From Mangrovibacterium diazotrophicum (GTDB lineage Bacteria; Bacteroidota; Bacteroidia; Bacteroidales; Prolixibacteraceae): a stretch of DNA of 64,000 bases. Position numbers and translations under genes: made by a program. How positions within the stretch are numbered: position 1 is the first letter of the stretch; each line of letters starts with the position of its first letter. The stretch is from assembly GCF_003610535.1 (NCBI RefSeq), contig NZ_RAPN01000001.1, positions 891,320-955,319 of the forward strand. Reading direction: 5' to 3'. Below are positions 52,578 to 62,394 of the stretch, piece by piece. Under the pieces are notes generated by a model. It saw only the letters and a program-made list of their open reading frames with translations. It was not told the origin of the DNA and did not search any database.

Positions 52578-55500
52578 TTATTGAAGCACCATCTTTTGAG
52601 TGAAAATATCTGTTTTTGTCATTATTGTCACAAAGTAGTTTCCTTTAGGTAAGTGCGATACATCAATTTCCCAAGTGTTCTCGTTCCCTATTGAACCTAA
52701 ATTAGACAAGATGTGAGTTACCCCGGTTTCATCGACGACTTTTAGCAGAGCCCCGCTCGGGGAGTCCTGATTTAATCTTATATATATTTTCCCACTGCTT
52801 GGATTGGGATAAATTAAAAAGTCGTTGTTGGTGGATGGCAGCTCATTTATCGCAGTTTTAATCATTGCGATTAATTCAGACGATGATGTACAGCCATCTT
52901 CATCTGTGACAACCAAGTAATATGTTCCACTTTGACTAATTACATATTCAGAAGTAAATGCATCCTGTACAATCCCGTCTTGGCTGTACCATTGGTAGGC
53001 ATGATATGAAGTGTTACAAAATAGAGTGTCACCGTCAGTTTCAATTTCCGGTTCGATAAGTTTATTTACTTGAAGATACGTAGTTATTGTACTATCGCAT
53101 CCGTTAGAGGCAGTAAGCGCTTGATCATAGGTGCCACTTTCATTCCAGCCAAGATAGTTTTCTCCCTCGCATATTGTGACATATTGTTCTTCGCTATAAC
53201 CATCCAATACTGTAAGATTTGTTGTTACGAGACTATCACATCCCACAGTAGATGCTAAGGTGCGTTCATAGGTTCCTGTCTCAGTCCAATCTAAATAGCT
53301 GCTTCCGTTGCAAATTGTAACGATCTCTTCTGATTTGTGGGCAGGTTGAACCGTCAAAAAAGTTGTCACTGTACTATCACATCCGCTCATTGACTCCAAA
53401 TGCTGGATGTATTCGCCGGAGATTGTCCAGTTTTTGAAGGCATCTCCCTCACAAATTGAGACTGTTTGTTCTATGTTGTACCCGCTTAGTACTTCGAGGT
53501 TGGTCGTGACAACGCTATCGCATCCCAGACTATTGATTAGGGATCGTTGATAAACACCGGTAGCAGTCCATCCTTGATACTCCTCACCATCACATATAGC
53601 GACATTCTCATTGGACGTTGAGCTATTGGATTCCCACTTGGCCCACAACGAAACATCTTCCTCTGTATGATACTTTATTGTTTGTAGTGGCTGTGTAAAC
53701 TCTGCATCAGTATACCAACCTTGAAATGTATTACAATCCATTACGGGATCATAAAGTGAGATGTCAGGAGTTGTGTAGTAAAATGTGTCCGGATTTTGCG
53801 GATCATTAATTCCACCGGCAAGTTCATAGTTAATTTTGAATGGTTTCACCGAGTCAGTCAGAACTGGTGCTGAAAGGGTTCCTCGGCCTCCTGTTGCTTC
53901 AAAGAAATTATACAAACTCGAAATGTCATCTTCCCCCTTAAACGTTAAGTAATCAATACCGGCCTCCAACTCTTCCTGCTCCTCATTAGTTGGCATGCGA
54001 TTGGCGAGTAAAACAAACAGTACTTCAAAATCCTTTTGGGCATCTGACGATTTAGGGAATCGCTCACCAAAGGTATCGAGAATTGTTTCTTGGTCAAATA
54101 CCACGACGCTGTCTGAATAAAAGATACCGTTTGAACGGAAGTCACTATAACTATCAACTGAAAGCTTGTAAAAGCAAGACAACGGGTTAACCTCAGCTAG
54201 CGAAATCATACCCATCAAATACAATTCGATATTCGAGTAAGGCACTGAGTTACCTCCGTTTACATTTTGACCAAAGCCTGGCGTCCCCTTCATATAGGCC
54301 TGATATTTATTTTCAACTCCGTCGACGTCAGTGACAAACTCTGCAAATCCGCCCAGCTGTCCTCCGGCAGAGGCTACCCCCCAATGAGGCCGGTAATCAA
54401 TTTCCTCAACCCCTTCTGGCAATAAGCTGTTCTGTTGAATTGCCTTTGTGTGAAAGAGAAAATTGCCCCAAGTGTGCGAAATTTCATGTAATGAAGGACC
54501 GTATGGCACATTGCTTTTATCTGATAGCCAAATTACCGATTTCGTACCTGACGGAAGCCCGTAGTAGCTTGACAGGTCAAAGATCCGTCTACCGATGTTT
54601 GATACATCATTAGATATACCATAGCTCAGACCAACAGCTGCAGCATTCTCCGGATAACTATTCATAACGACAAAAACAAAATCATAATCACCATCTATTC
54701 GCTCAAACACCGGTTGAGTTAGCCCTTTTAAAATTTCCCAAGTCGGTTGCCCCCATTTCTGATAAGTAGAGTCTGCAACAAGAGATATGACAAATTTCCC
54801 GGAACGAGGAATGACAATATCGTCAGTAGCGTAAATGTATTTTGTTGAGTCGACTTCAGTTATGAATGATTTTGTTTCACCATATACCCTGAAATTATCC
54901 AGAACAACCGTTGGACAATAGTAGTACTCCTTACCATCCTCAAGGTCTTTTACTTCAGCGTAAAAGGTCAAGTTGGTGCTAGAATCTTTAATGTATCCTA
55001 AGTTCTTTTTTATACTCAGGCTGGGTTCATCAGACCAAATTATTCCTTTTTCTACATAGGCATCGTTATCTAATAAACAGCTGAAGCCTATGTTCGCAGT
55101 ATTTTCCGTAACCCCCTTTGCATCAAGTGTCTCCAAAAAATCAGAGGTGTTTATTAACTCTGGGACTGAAAGCGAAAGATTCTGTTCATTATTACAAGCA
55201 GGAGCACAACCATAAGTTGTATAAATGTAAAAGGCAATCACGCCGTCGTCAGTCACTTCACTTACAGGAACATTAAACGTTAGTGTTTTTAGATCGCCGT
55301 CAAAGCCCATCCAGCCATCAGAATCGAGTCCACCGCAAGTTGTAATATAAGTTTCATCAATTCGATACCACGGACAAAATATGTATGCTCCATTAGTAGT
55401 CTTAAATCCGCTATAACGAGGATCGTATTTGTAATCCTCTATTCCATTTCTATTTTTGTCAAAATAGAATGTGATTCTATTAGTCGGATCTTCATTCGTA

Positions 55501-55853
55501 AAATCTGCCTGAAATTGAATGTGTAGACTTGATTCATACTGTTCAAAAGAATATGTTAGATAAATATTTTGGTCTTCGTATGCGACACCAGACTCTATAT
55601 CTTGACCGAATTGAACTGCTATGCTGGTCGATTTTAGTCTAGGCGCAAATTCGCTGTAATCAGGCAGGACTGCTGGTTCTATTTGATCTGGCGTAATTGA
55701 ATCAACATGGAGCCATTCTTGATTAGAGATTACTGAAGTTGTGTCTGCTGCTTCTTGAGCATAGCTCGACATACTGCAACAAAACAGCACTGAAAGAACA
55801 AATGCATTTCTAAAAAGGGGGGGGAAATTAGGTGATTGGGAGAGATTTTTCAT
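52578..55853 (-). CDS. Secreted HEXXH protein with Cys-repeats and T9SS sorting domain
   Basis: The ATG at 55853 gives 1091 residues with a signal peptide ('FVLSVLFCCSMSSYAQE'). A zinc-protease-like 'HEISHTWG' (His456, Glu457, His460) is followed by a 'HWG' further on. About 720-790 is an InlB-type repeat ('FQGWYTDAEF'...'VSLWAKWE'). Then four to five repeats of ~45 residues each with (T/S)(V/I)xICxGxxYxxW and GCDSxVTT, ending in a type IX secretion sorting domain ('LIYPNPSSGKIYI'...'GNYFVTIMTK'). Exported by T9SS. An eight-C run near codon 10 could cause phase variation. Confidence 0.82.
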   Translation of the reverse strand: MKNLSQSPNFPPLFRNAFVLSVLFCCSMSSYAQEAADTTSVISNQEWLHVDSITPDQIEPAVLPDYSEFAPRLKSTSIAVQFGQDIESGVAYEDQNIYLTYSFEQYESSLHIQFQADFTNEDPTNRITFYFDKNRNGIEDYKYDPRYSGFKTTNGAYIFCPWYRIDETYITTCGGLDSDGWMGFDGDLKTLTFNVPVSEVTDDGVIAFYIYTTYGCAPACNNEQNLSLSVPELINTSDFLETLDAKGVTENTANIGFSCLLDNDAYVEKGIIWSDEPSLSIKKNLGYIKDSSTNLTFYAEVKDLEDGKEYYYCPTVVLDNFRVYGETKSFITEVDSTKYIYATDDIVIPRSGKFVISLVADSTYQKWGQPTWEILKGLTQPVFERIDGDYDFVFVVMNSYPENAAAVGLSYGISNDVSNIGRRIFDLSSYYGLPSGTKSVIWLSDKSNVPYGPSLHEISHTWGNFLFHTKAIQQNSLLPEGVEEIDYRPHWGVASAGGQLGGFAEFVTDVDGVENKYQAYMKGTPGFGQNVNGGNSVPYSNIELYLMGMISLAEVNPLSCFYKLSVDSYSDFRSNGIFYSDSVVVFDQETILDTFGERFPKSSDAQKDFEVLFVLLANRMPTNEEQEELEAGIDYLTFKGEDDISSLYNFFEATGGRGTLSAPVLTDSVKPFKINYELAGGINDPQNPDTFYYTTPDISLYDPVMDCNTFQGWYTDAEFTQPLQTIKYHTEEDVSLWAKWESNSSTSNENVAICDGEEYQGWTATGVYQRSLINSLGCDSVVTTNLEVLSGYNIEQTVSICEGDAFKNWTISGEYIQHLESMSGCDSTVTTFLTVQPAHKSEEIVTICNGSSYLDWTETGTYERTLASTVGCDSLVTTNLTVLDGYSEEQYVTICEGENYLGWNESGTYDQALTASNGCDSTITTYLQVNKLIEPEIETDGDTLFCNTSYHAYQWYSQDGIVQDAFTSEYVISQSGTYYLVVTDEDGCTSSSELIAMIKTAINELPSTNNDFLIYPNPSSGKIYIRLNQDSPSGALLKVVDETGVTHILSNLGSIGNENTWEIDVSHLPKGNYFVTIMTKTDIFTQKMVLQ

Positions 55854-56085
55854 GAGCAAAGGTTTGGACGTGATTAATGGCGTATATAAGTTACAAAAAA
55901 CACTAACCATAAACACTGTATATAAGATAGTTGAGTCAAATTTGAAATGATTCTAAATTAATCGTATGATCATTTGAACCATTACCAAAAACCTTTAATA
56001 CGAAGTTGAATTCCTTTTTTCATAATCTTTCTTTTCTTTTCAGGATTATGTATATTGGCAGTGCCAATTGTCAACCCGTGGAATA
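55854..56085. other. Divergent intergenic region
   Basis: Separates the T9SS protein from hsdR. It must contain both promoters; no box was placed with confidence. Confidence 0.35.
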
Positions 56086-59000
56086 ATGTCTAAAAGTAAT
56101 TTCAGCTTTCTTACTGAGGAGTTTCCGATTTTAGCCAATCTGGGATCCCAGGCTGAGCAATATATTCATAGCGACCCAGGAGCCGCGCTCGGCAAGGTTC
56201 GCTTGCTTGTTGAAAAAATGACTGAGTTGATCTTCAAGGTTCATCAACTGGAGTTTCCCTACGATGACTCGATCTTCCGGAGGATACAAGTATTGGCCGA
56301 CGAGGGTGTTCTCGACGACAAAATCATTAGTTTACTTCATCAGCTTAGAAAATCGGGTAACGTAGCGACTCACAGTACAGAAGACCTGAGTAAGGTTGCT
56401 ATGAGCCATTTGCTTAGCTTATTCAAACTTTGTAAGTGGTTTGCTGAGTCGTACGCTGAAAGCTACCTGGACTTATCCTCAGTAAAATTTAGTCCTCCGG
56501 AGCAGATTGATTGGGAAAAAGACTATCAAAAGTTGGAGCAGGATTACAAGCAATTGGAGGCTAAACTAAACGATCTGCTTAAAGAACGCCAAATTGGTCA
56601 GCTAAGCCAGGAAGAAGCGCAGGGATTCAAGCAACGCTCCGCGAAGGCCAGTCGGAAACTAGACATGTCGGAAGCTGAAACCAGGGAGCTCATTGATGAA
56701 CAACTTCGACTGGCGGGCTGGGAAGTTGACACCTCAACACTTAACTACAAGTTAAATGGTACAACACCCGTGAAGGGGCGCAACCTGGCAATTGCTGAAT
56801 GGAAGGTTGGTAGCAAATGGGCAGACTATGCCCTCTTTGTTGGCACAGACCTCTATGGCATTGTTGAAGCAAAAAAATACTCACAGGATATTTCGACCAA
56901 CCTGCATCAATCCAAGATTTATGCAGAACTAGCAGAAGAGACAAATCAGGCTAGATTGCTTGGCAAATGGGGCAAATACAATGTGCCCTTCCTGTTCTCG
57001 ACTAATGGCCGCCCCTACCTTAAACAGATTGAAACAAAGAGCGGTATCTGGTTTATTGATATCCGTAACCCGCGGAACCATAGTCGTTGCCTCAAAGGAT
57101 GGTACACTCCGGCTGGATTAGTCAACTTGTTTGAACAGGACATTGAGGCCGCTGATAAAAAACTAAAGGATAACGCACCGGACTATTTACAGTCTAAAAG
57201 CGGCCTGGGGCTACGTGACTACCAGATTAAAGCAATTACGAAGGTTGAGGATACGTTAATCAAACAACCGGAAATCAATCGCATCTTATTGGCTATGGCG
57301 ACCGGTACTGGCAAAACAAGAACCATCATCGGACTCGCCTATCGGCTGATTCAATCCAATCGCTTTAAGCGTATCTTGTTCCTGGTCGATCGAAGGCTAT
57401 TGGCCAGCCAGGCATTTGATGCTTTCAAGGATAACAAAATTGAAGACCTGAATACCTTCGGTGAGATCTATGAGATGAAGGGTTTGAAAGATCTGCTTCC
57501 CGAACTGGATACCCGGCTGCATTTTGCCACGGTTCAGAGTATGGTGAAACGGTTGTTCTACAACGAAGATCCAGCAACTATTCTTCCAGTGGATACCTAC
57601 GATTGCATCATTATTGATGAAGCGCACCGAGGGTACTTGATGGATCGTGAACTAGCTGAAGAGGAGCTGAACTTTAAAGATCAGAACGACTATGTAAGCA
57701 AGTACAGGAAGGTGCTTGACTATTTTGATGCTGTTGGAATCGGGCTGACAGCTACACCCGCTTTGCATACCACCGAAATATTTGGCAATCCCGTCTTTAC
57801 CTATTCATACAGGGAAGCCGTCATTGATGGTTACCTAATTGACCATGAGCCTCCGTTTATTATCAAAACCAAATTAAGTGAAGAAGGGATTGTTTGGGAA
57901 AAAGGTGAAAAACCCAAAGTGTATGACAAGGAACAGAACAAGGTTGTTGAACTAAGCGAGTTGGAAGATGAACTGGCGATCAACGTGGAGGGCTTCAATA
58001 AACAGGTTTTAACGGAGAACTTTAACCGGGCAGTGCTCTCGCAGCTAGTTCAGGAAATTGATCCTGAGAGTGAAGAAAAGACACTGATTTTTGCCGCTAC
58101 CGACGATCACGCAGCTGACATTGTTAAGTACCTTAAAGAGGAATATTTTAAAATAGGATTAGACGTTCAAGACAATGCTATTCAAAAGATTACCGGGAAA
58201 GTCTATGATCCGGAGCAGCTCGTGAAACGCTACAAGAATGAAAAATATCCTTCGATAGCTGTTACCGTTGATTTGCTGACGACGGGAATTGATGTTCCGG
58301 CAATTTGTAACCTGGTGTTCATGCGTCGGGTGAAATCGAGAATCCTCTATGAACAGATGCTGGGCCGAGCTACCCGTCGTTGTGATGAGATCGATAAGGA
58401 AGTATTCCGGATCTTTGATGCAGTTCGCTTGTATGAAGCATTGGAGGACTACACCCAGATGAAACCGGTAGTACCCACCGCTTCCGTAACGTTTACTCAG
58501 TTAATCGATGAACTTGACTCAATCGACAGTAATGATCGAGCTTTAATGCAAGTGGAGCAGCTGCTTGCCAAATACCAGCGCAAACGGAAACAGATTACAG
58601 ACAAAGATCTGGATCAATTCAGTTACCTGACTGGTGGGCAAGATCCGGAACAATTTGCTCAAAGGCTTCAGGGAATACGTGAACACCATCAGTTTGATGA
58701 ATTGAAAGGATTGAGAGGCGTATGGAAATACCTGGATGAACTAAAACCCAGTCCTAAATTTCAACTGGTATCTGAACACGACGACGAGGAAAGAGGTATC
58801 GAGCGCGGTTATGGCCAGGGGCAAAAACCTGAAGATTATTTACTGAGCTTTGAGAATTTCATAAAAGAGAACATCAACAAGATAGAAGCCTTGAAAATCA
58901 TATGCTCTCGCCCTCAGGAGCTCGATCGGAAATCACTGAAAGAGTTATTGCTGGAACTTGACAGCAAAGGATTCAATGCCAAATACCTGAATCAAGCATG

Positions 59001-59331
59001 GAAGCAGGCGAAGAACGAAGATATCGCGGCTGATATTATCAGCTACATCCGGACATTGGCTTTAGGAAACACGCTTATCGGCCATGAAGAACGGATCAAG
59101 AACGCGATTTCTAAGATCCGCTCAATGAGCGACTGGCATAAGAATCAGATAAAATGGATAGACCGCTTTGAGAAACAGTTATTGCAGGAGAATATCCTTC
59201 AAAAAGATGATCTCGACCTGGCTCCATTTAACCGGGACGGAGGTTATCTGCGACTCAATAAGATTTTCAATAACAAGCTGGATTTAATACTCAACACCAT
59301 CAATGAAAGTTTGTATGAAGTGACAGCATAA
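56086..59331 (+). CDS. hsdR: Type I restriction endonuclease subunit R
   Basis: The ATG at 56086 gives 1081 residues (a TTG lies six codons upstream). Residues ~1-125 look like a DUF4145 helical domain, followed by a coiled coil (~145-195). The HsdR N-terminal nuclease has Asp247 in 'WADYALF' and Glu261/Lys263 in 'VEAKKY', the PD-(D/E)xK core. The motor has Walker A 'MATGTGKTRT' near 405, 'IIIDEAHRG' near 510, 'GLTATP' and 'QMLGRATRRCD'; the C-terminus is of the EcoEI type. It translocates and cuts DNA lacking the host methylation. Three other genes separate it from hsdM. Confidence 0.94.
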   Translation: MSKSNFSFLTEEFPILANLGSQAEQYIHSDPGAALGKVRLLVEKMTELIFKVHQLEFPYDDSIFRRIQVLADEGVLDDKIISLLHQLRKSGNVATHSTEDLSKVAMSHLLSLFKLCKWFAESYAESYLDLSSVKFSPPEQIDWEKDYQKLEQDYKQLEAKLNDLLKERQIGQLSQEEAQGFKQRSAKASRKLDMSEAETRELIDEQLRLAGWEVDTSTLNYKLNGTTPVKGRNLAIAEWKVGSKWADYALFVGTDLYGIVEAKKYSQDISTNLHQSKIYAELAEETNQARLLGKWGKYNVPFLFSTNGRPYLKQIETKSGIWFIDIRNPRNHSRCLKGWYTPAGLVNLFEQDIEAADKKLKDNAPDYLQSKSGLGLRDYQIKAITKVEDTLIKQPEINRILLAMATGTGKTRTIIGLAYRLIQSNRFKRILFLVDRRLLASQAFDAFKDNKIEDLNTFGEIYEMKGLKDLLPELDTRLHFATVQSMVKRLFYNEDPATILPVDTYDCIIIDEAHRGYLMDRELAEEELNFKDQNDYVSKYRKVLDYFDAVGIGLTATPALHTTEIFGNPVFTYSYREAVIDGYLIDHEPPFIIKTKLSEEGIVWEKGEKPKVYDKEQNKVVELSELEDELAINVEGFNKQVLTENFNRAVLSQLVQEIDPESEEKTLIFAATDDHAADIVKYLKEEYFKIGLDVQDNAIQKITGKVYDPEQLVKRYKNEKYPSIAVTVDLLTTGIDVPAICNLVFMRRVKSRILYEQMLGRATRRCDEIDKEVFRIFDAVRLYEALEDYTQMKPVVPTASVTFTQLIDELDSIDSNDRALMQVEQLLAKYQRKRKQITDKDLDQFSYLTGGQDPEQFAQRLQGIREHHQFDELKGLRGVWKYLDELKPSPKFQLVSEHDDEERGIERGYGQGQKPEDYLLSFENFIKENINKIEALKIICSRPQELDRKSLKELLLELDSKGFNAKYLNQAWKQAKNEDIAADIISYIRTLALGNTLIGHEERIKNAISKIRSMSDWHKNQIKWIDRFEKQLLQENILQKDDLDLAPFNRDGGYLRLNKIFNNKLDLILNTINESLYEVTA

Positions 59332-59341
59332 AATCTGAACT

Positions 59342-60268
59342 ATGACTAAACCATCTCGAAAAATCAGTACAACTGCCCTTTCCAGAGACATGGGAATTAG
59401 CAGCAAAGAGCTATTTGAAACATTAAGCGACTTGAATTTAGTGTACAAACAAGCTGGCCAATGGTATTTGACACAAAGAGGGTTTGATTGTGGCGGGGAA
59501 ATAGCAGTGCACCCTCAATATGGCGAATACATTGTTTGGCCTGCGGACTTAGATCTGGATTCGATTTTTAACAATGCCAAGCAAACCTTGATAAATGCTA
59601 CGGCAATTGGCAAGGAGTTTGGACTAACATCTCAACGCATCAACCTTGTGTTGTCTGAGATCGGATGGATTGAGAAAGCAATCAAAGGCTGGACAATTAC
59701 CAATTTGGGGGTCAAGGCTGGCGGGCTTGAATTTGAACATTCATCAGGGGGAACCTACGTTCTTTGGCCAACTGATATTTTAACCCATAAAGCTTTGCTA
59801 AGTTCCATCCAACCAGAAGAACAAGTGGATTCAAAACCGCAACAAGTGTCGACATCCATAGCACAAGGAGAATTGATTGCAGACCTGAAGGACTCACATA
59901 ATTTCAGAGAGAAATTCCCGGCGACGATGAGAACTAAGGATGGACACCTGGTTCGCTCCCGAGGGGAAATTTTGATTGACAATTCACTCTATGACTATGG
60001 TCTCGCTCATGCATACGAGCGTAAATTGCCAATTGAGGAAGACGTCTATTGTGACTTTTATATCCCTTCAAAAAACAGCGGGAAAGCTGTCTATATCGAA
60101 TACTGGGGTATGGAGAGTGACGAGAAATACGATGCACGGAAAGAGCAAAAGAAAGAAATTTACAGAAACCATGATTTGAACCTAATCGAAATAGAAAACA
60201 AACATATCGAGAATCTGGATGATTACCTTCCTAAGATGCTTCTGAAATACGAGATCCGCGTGGACTAA
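59342..60268 (+). CDS. Winged-helix protein with C-terminal PD-(D/E)xK-like nuclease
   Basis: 308 residues, 10 bases after hsdR. The N-terminal 165 residues hold two copies of a helix-turn-helix plus a 'VWP-x-D' beta hairpin ('YGEYIVWPADL' and 'GGTYVLWPTDI'). The C-terminal part has Glu in 'VRSRGEILIDNSLYDYG', Asp in 'VYCDFYIPS', 'VYIEYWGM' and a K-x3-Y helix ('EQKKEIYRNHDLNLIEIE'), the DUF559/Vsr-like nuclease layout. It likely binds and cuts DNA. Not a standard part of type I systems. Confidence 0.7.
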   Translation: MTKPSRKISTTALSRDMGISSKELFETLSDLNLVYKQAGQWYLTQRGFDCGGEIAVHPQYGEYIVWPADLDLDSIFNNAKQTLINATAIGKEFGLTSQRINLVLSEIGWIEKAIKGWTITNLGVKAGGLEFEHSSGGTYVLWPTDILTHKALLSSIQPEEQVDSKPQQVSTSIAQGELIADLKDSHNFREKFPATMRTKDGHLVRSRGEILIDNSLYDYGLAHAYERKLPIEEDVYCDFYIPSKNSGKAVYIEYWGMESDEKYDARKEQKKEIYRNHDLNLIEIENKHIENLDDYLPKMLLKYEIRVD

Positions 60269-60285
60269 ACAAATAGACAACCCAA

Positions 60286-61197
60286 ATGAATCTAACTGAA
60301 CTATTAGGAAATCAGAGTAAATCTGACAATAATCTGGCGGGGCGTATGCGTCTCCATCAAAGCTGGTGGCGAGCTTTTGTATTGGCTGAAGAACAAGGCC
60401 AACATCCGATGAAAAAGGATGAGCTGATCGGCAGCAGCATTCTAAATGGTGAGACAAGCTACTCCAACTTTTTGGATGACTATGCCAAAAGAGCCGTGAA
60501 AGAAGAATTGGACGGACGTGGCTCTGCGTCGAAAGGGATGATTTCAGAATCACGCCTGTTCAACAACCTGCTATCCAGTCAACCGTTATGCTTCAACTTC
60601 TTTGGTCGGCTTAAATACAAACCTGAACTCGCTACGGCGGCTTTAAAGCCGTTTTTCCCGGCGATCGAACAGGCAACGGATATTCACTTTGAATTTGCCC
60701 CAAATGCCGCCCAAAACGGCGACAACTCGGCTCACGATGTCGCGATTGAGTTTAAGACCGCTGCCGGTAAACTTGGACTCATTGGTTTGGAATGCAAATA
60801 CACCGAACCGTTTTCACCCAAAGAGTATCGAAACGAGAACTACGAGAGACTTTACACGGAATCCGATGCTTTTAGTGCCACCTATGAGGAACTAACCAAC
60901 ACCAGGTACAATCAATTATTCCGGAACCAACTGATCGTGGAGTCAGCCGTGCTGAATAAAACCTATGACTTGGCTTATAGTGGTCTCTTCTGTTTTGAGA
61001 AGGACGACAATGCATTGACCAAAGGAACAGCCTTCACTAGCATGCTCAAAAACGGAGAAGAGCGATTTAAAATCATCAGCTACTCCGCCCTGCTGGAAAC
61101 CATTCAAAAACAGAGCATTGATTGGGAGACCAGGGAATGGACCATGTTGCTATGGGCCCGCTATTGTGCAACCCAACTAAGTGAACAACTAAAATGA
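60286..61197 (+). CDS. PGN_0703-like PD-(D/E)xK nuclease
   Basis: 303 residues. The core 'AHDVAIEFKT' (Asp near residue 150) and 'LIGLECKYTEPF' (Glu/Lys near 168-170) is the PD-(D/E)xK active site of the PGN_0703 family, which I know from Bacteroidota restriction loci. Before it are helical segments of unknown role. It follows 17 bases after the previous gene and overlaps the next by 4 bases (ATGA). Confidence 0.78.
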   Translation: MNLTELLGNQSKSDNNLAGRMRLHQSWWRAFVLAEEQGQHPMKKDELIGSSILNGETSYSNFLDDYAKRAVKEELDGRGSASKGMISESRLFNNLLSSQPLCFNFFGRLKYKPELATAALKPFFPAIEQATDIHFEFAPNAAQNGDNSAHDVAIEFKTAAGKLGLIGLECKYTEPFSPKEYRNENYERLYTESDAFSATYEELTNTRYNQLFRNQLIVESAVLNKTYDLAYSGLFCFEKDDNALTKGTAFTSMLKNGEERFKIISYSALLETIQKQSIDWETREWTMLLWARYCATQLSEQLK

Positions 61198-62345
61198 CAA
61201 AAGCTCTGCGATGCGGAGTTTCAAATAAAAACATACCCATGAACATTGAATTAACCACCCAACTACTGGAAGATTTCAAAAAAATTCCAATCAAATTTAA
61301 GGACAGCACTTACCTGGAATTGTGCCAATACCCGAAACGGCGTTTTGAAGAAATTTGCAGTCGATTACTGGCCTTTTACTTCGACCCGGCGAAAGAGCAT
61401 GGATTTGGCGACTTGTTTATCCGTTCCTTGCTCGACATATTGAAAGCTAATATTCGTTTCGATCCGGATCAGCTTGAAATAATCACCGAGGATAATGCTG
61501 AAGGTAAGCGAATCGATCTTGTAATTGCCTGCCCCGATTTTGTGATTGGCATCGAGAACAAAATCACCGCAGATCTCTATAATCCGTTGGAAACTTACAG
61601 GAAGAGGCTGGAACAGTACCCCTCAGAGAAAGTCTTCAAGCTCGTTTTGTCTGTCCATGATTTTACTAAGCCAGAAGAATTAGCATTAATTGAGGACAAT
61701 GAGTTCAAACCAATCACTTATAGCCGACTTTTCAATCAAGTAAAGGCTCAGATTGGAGCATACATTTCAAACTGCAACCAAAAGTATCTGACCCATTTAT
61801 ACGATTTTATTGAAACCATCGAGAATATGAAAACAACCTATACCAACCCTGAACTAACACAATTTATCCTTAAAAACGAGTCTGACATTAAACAATTAAT
61901 TGAGGCTTACAATCGTCATAAACAAGAAGTGTTAAATAGTCAAAAACCGAGAATCGCTGAGATCTTGGAGACCTTGATAGAAGAAACCAAAGGAGAGTGG
62001 TGGGTTTATCAAGGCTGGGATTTAGGGATTAATAAATTTCACGGCAAAGACTTAAAGATTGGTATTGAGTCTAATTTTGAAGCTACTACAATTGATCCAT
62101 GCCAGAAGTTCAGGATATATATCACAGCTTGGAACGCGTCCGCTTTTACACCGTTCAAAAGTCGGTTATTGGCAAAATTTCCAGATTGCCATTTAGATGA
62201 AAAAAGCGTTAAAAACAGGGTATATTTCCACCTGCCTCCCATCGACGGAAGCGACTCAAAAAAGATTGTTGCAAAGTTGAAGGAATACTACCTAGTGGTT
62301 AGTGAACTTATTACAGAGCAGGAATTGATTTCACGGCAAAACTGA
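61194..62345 (+). CDS. PDDEXK_4-type nuclease-like protein
   Basis: 383 residues from the ATG that overlaps the previous stop. A second start at 61239 ('MNIELTTQLLEDF') fits the family better and may be the real one. 'AEGKRIDLVIACPDFVIGIENKI' near residues 104-120 gives the Asp and Glu-x-Lys of the PDDEXK_4 superfamily. The C-terminal half ends in 'FHLPPIDGSDSKKIVAKLKEY'. It may be a restriction or DNA-processing subunit. It sits 49 bases before hsdM. Confidence 0.75.
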   Translation: MTKALRCGVSNKNIPMNIELTTQLLEDFKKIPIKFKDSTYLELCQYPKRRFEEICSRLLAFYFDPAKEHGFGDLFIRSLLDILKANIRFDPDQLEIITEDNAEGKRIDLVIACPDFVIGIENKITADLYNPLETYRKRLEQYPSEKVFKLVLSVHDFTKPEELALIEDNEFKPITYSRLFNQVKAQIGAYISNCNQKYLTHLYDFIETIENMKTTYTNPELTQFILKNESDIKQLIEAYNRHKQEVLNSQKPRIAEILETLIEETKGEWWVYQGWDLGINKFHGKDLKIGIESNFEATTIDPCQKFRIYITAWNASAFTPFKSRLLAKFPDCHLDEKSVKNRVYFHLPPIDGSDSKKIVAKLKEYYLVVSELITEQELISRQN

Positions 62346-62394
62346 CTTTCTTTGCAATTTACCGATCAAGAACAATCAAAATAAAATCATACGG

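Noticed and set aside
53090..53640. The repetitive region of the T9SS protein as a DNA repeat element
   Set aside because: The repeats are at protein level within one open frame and diverge in DNA.
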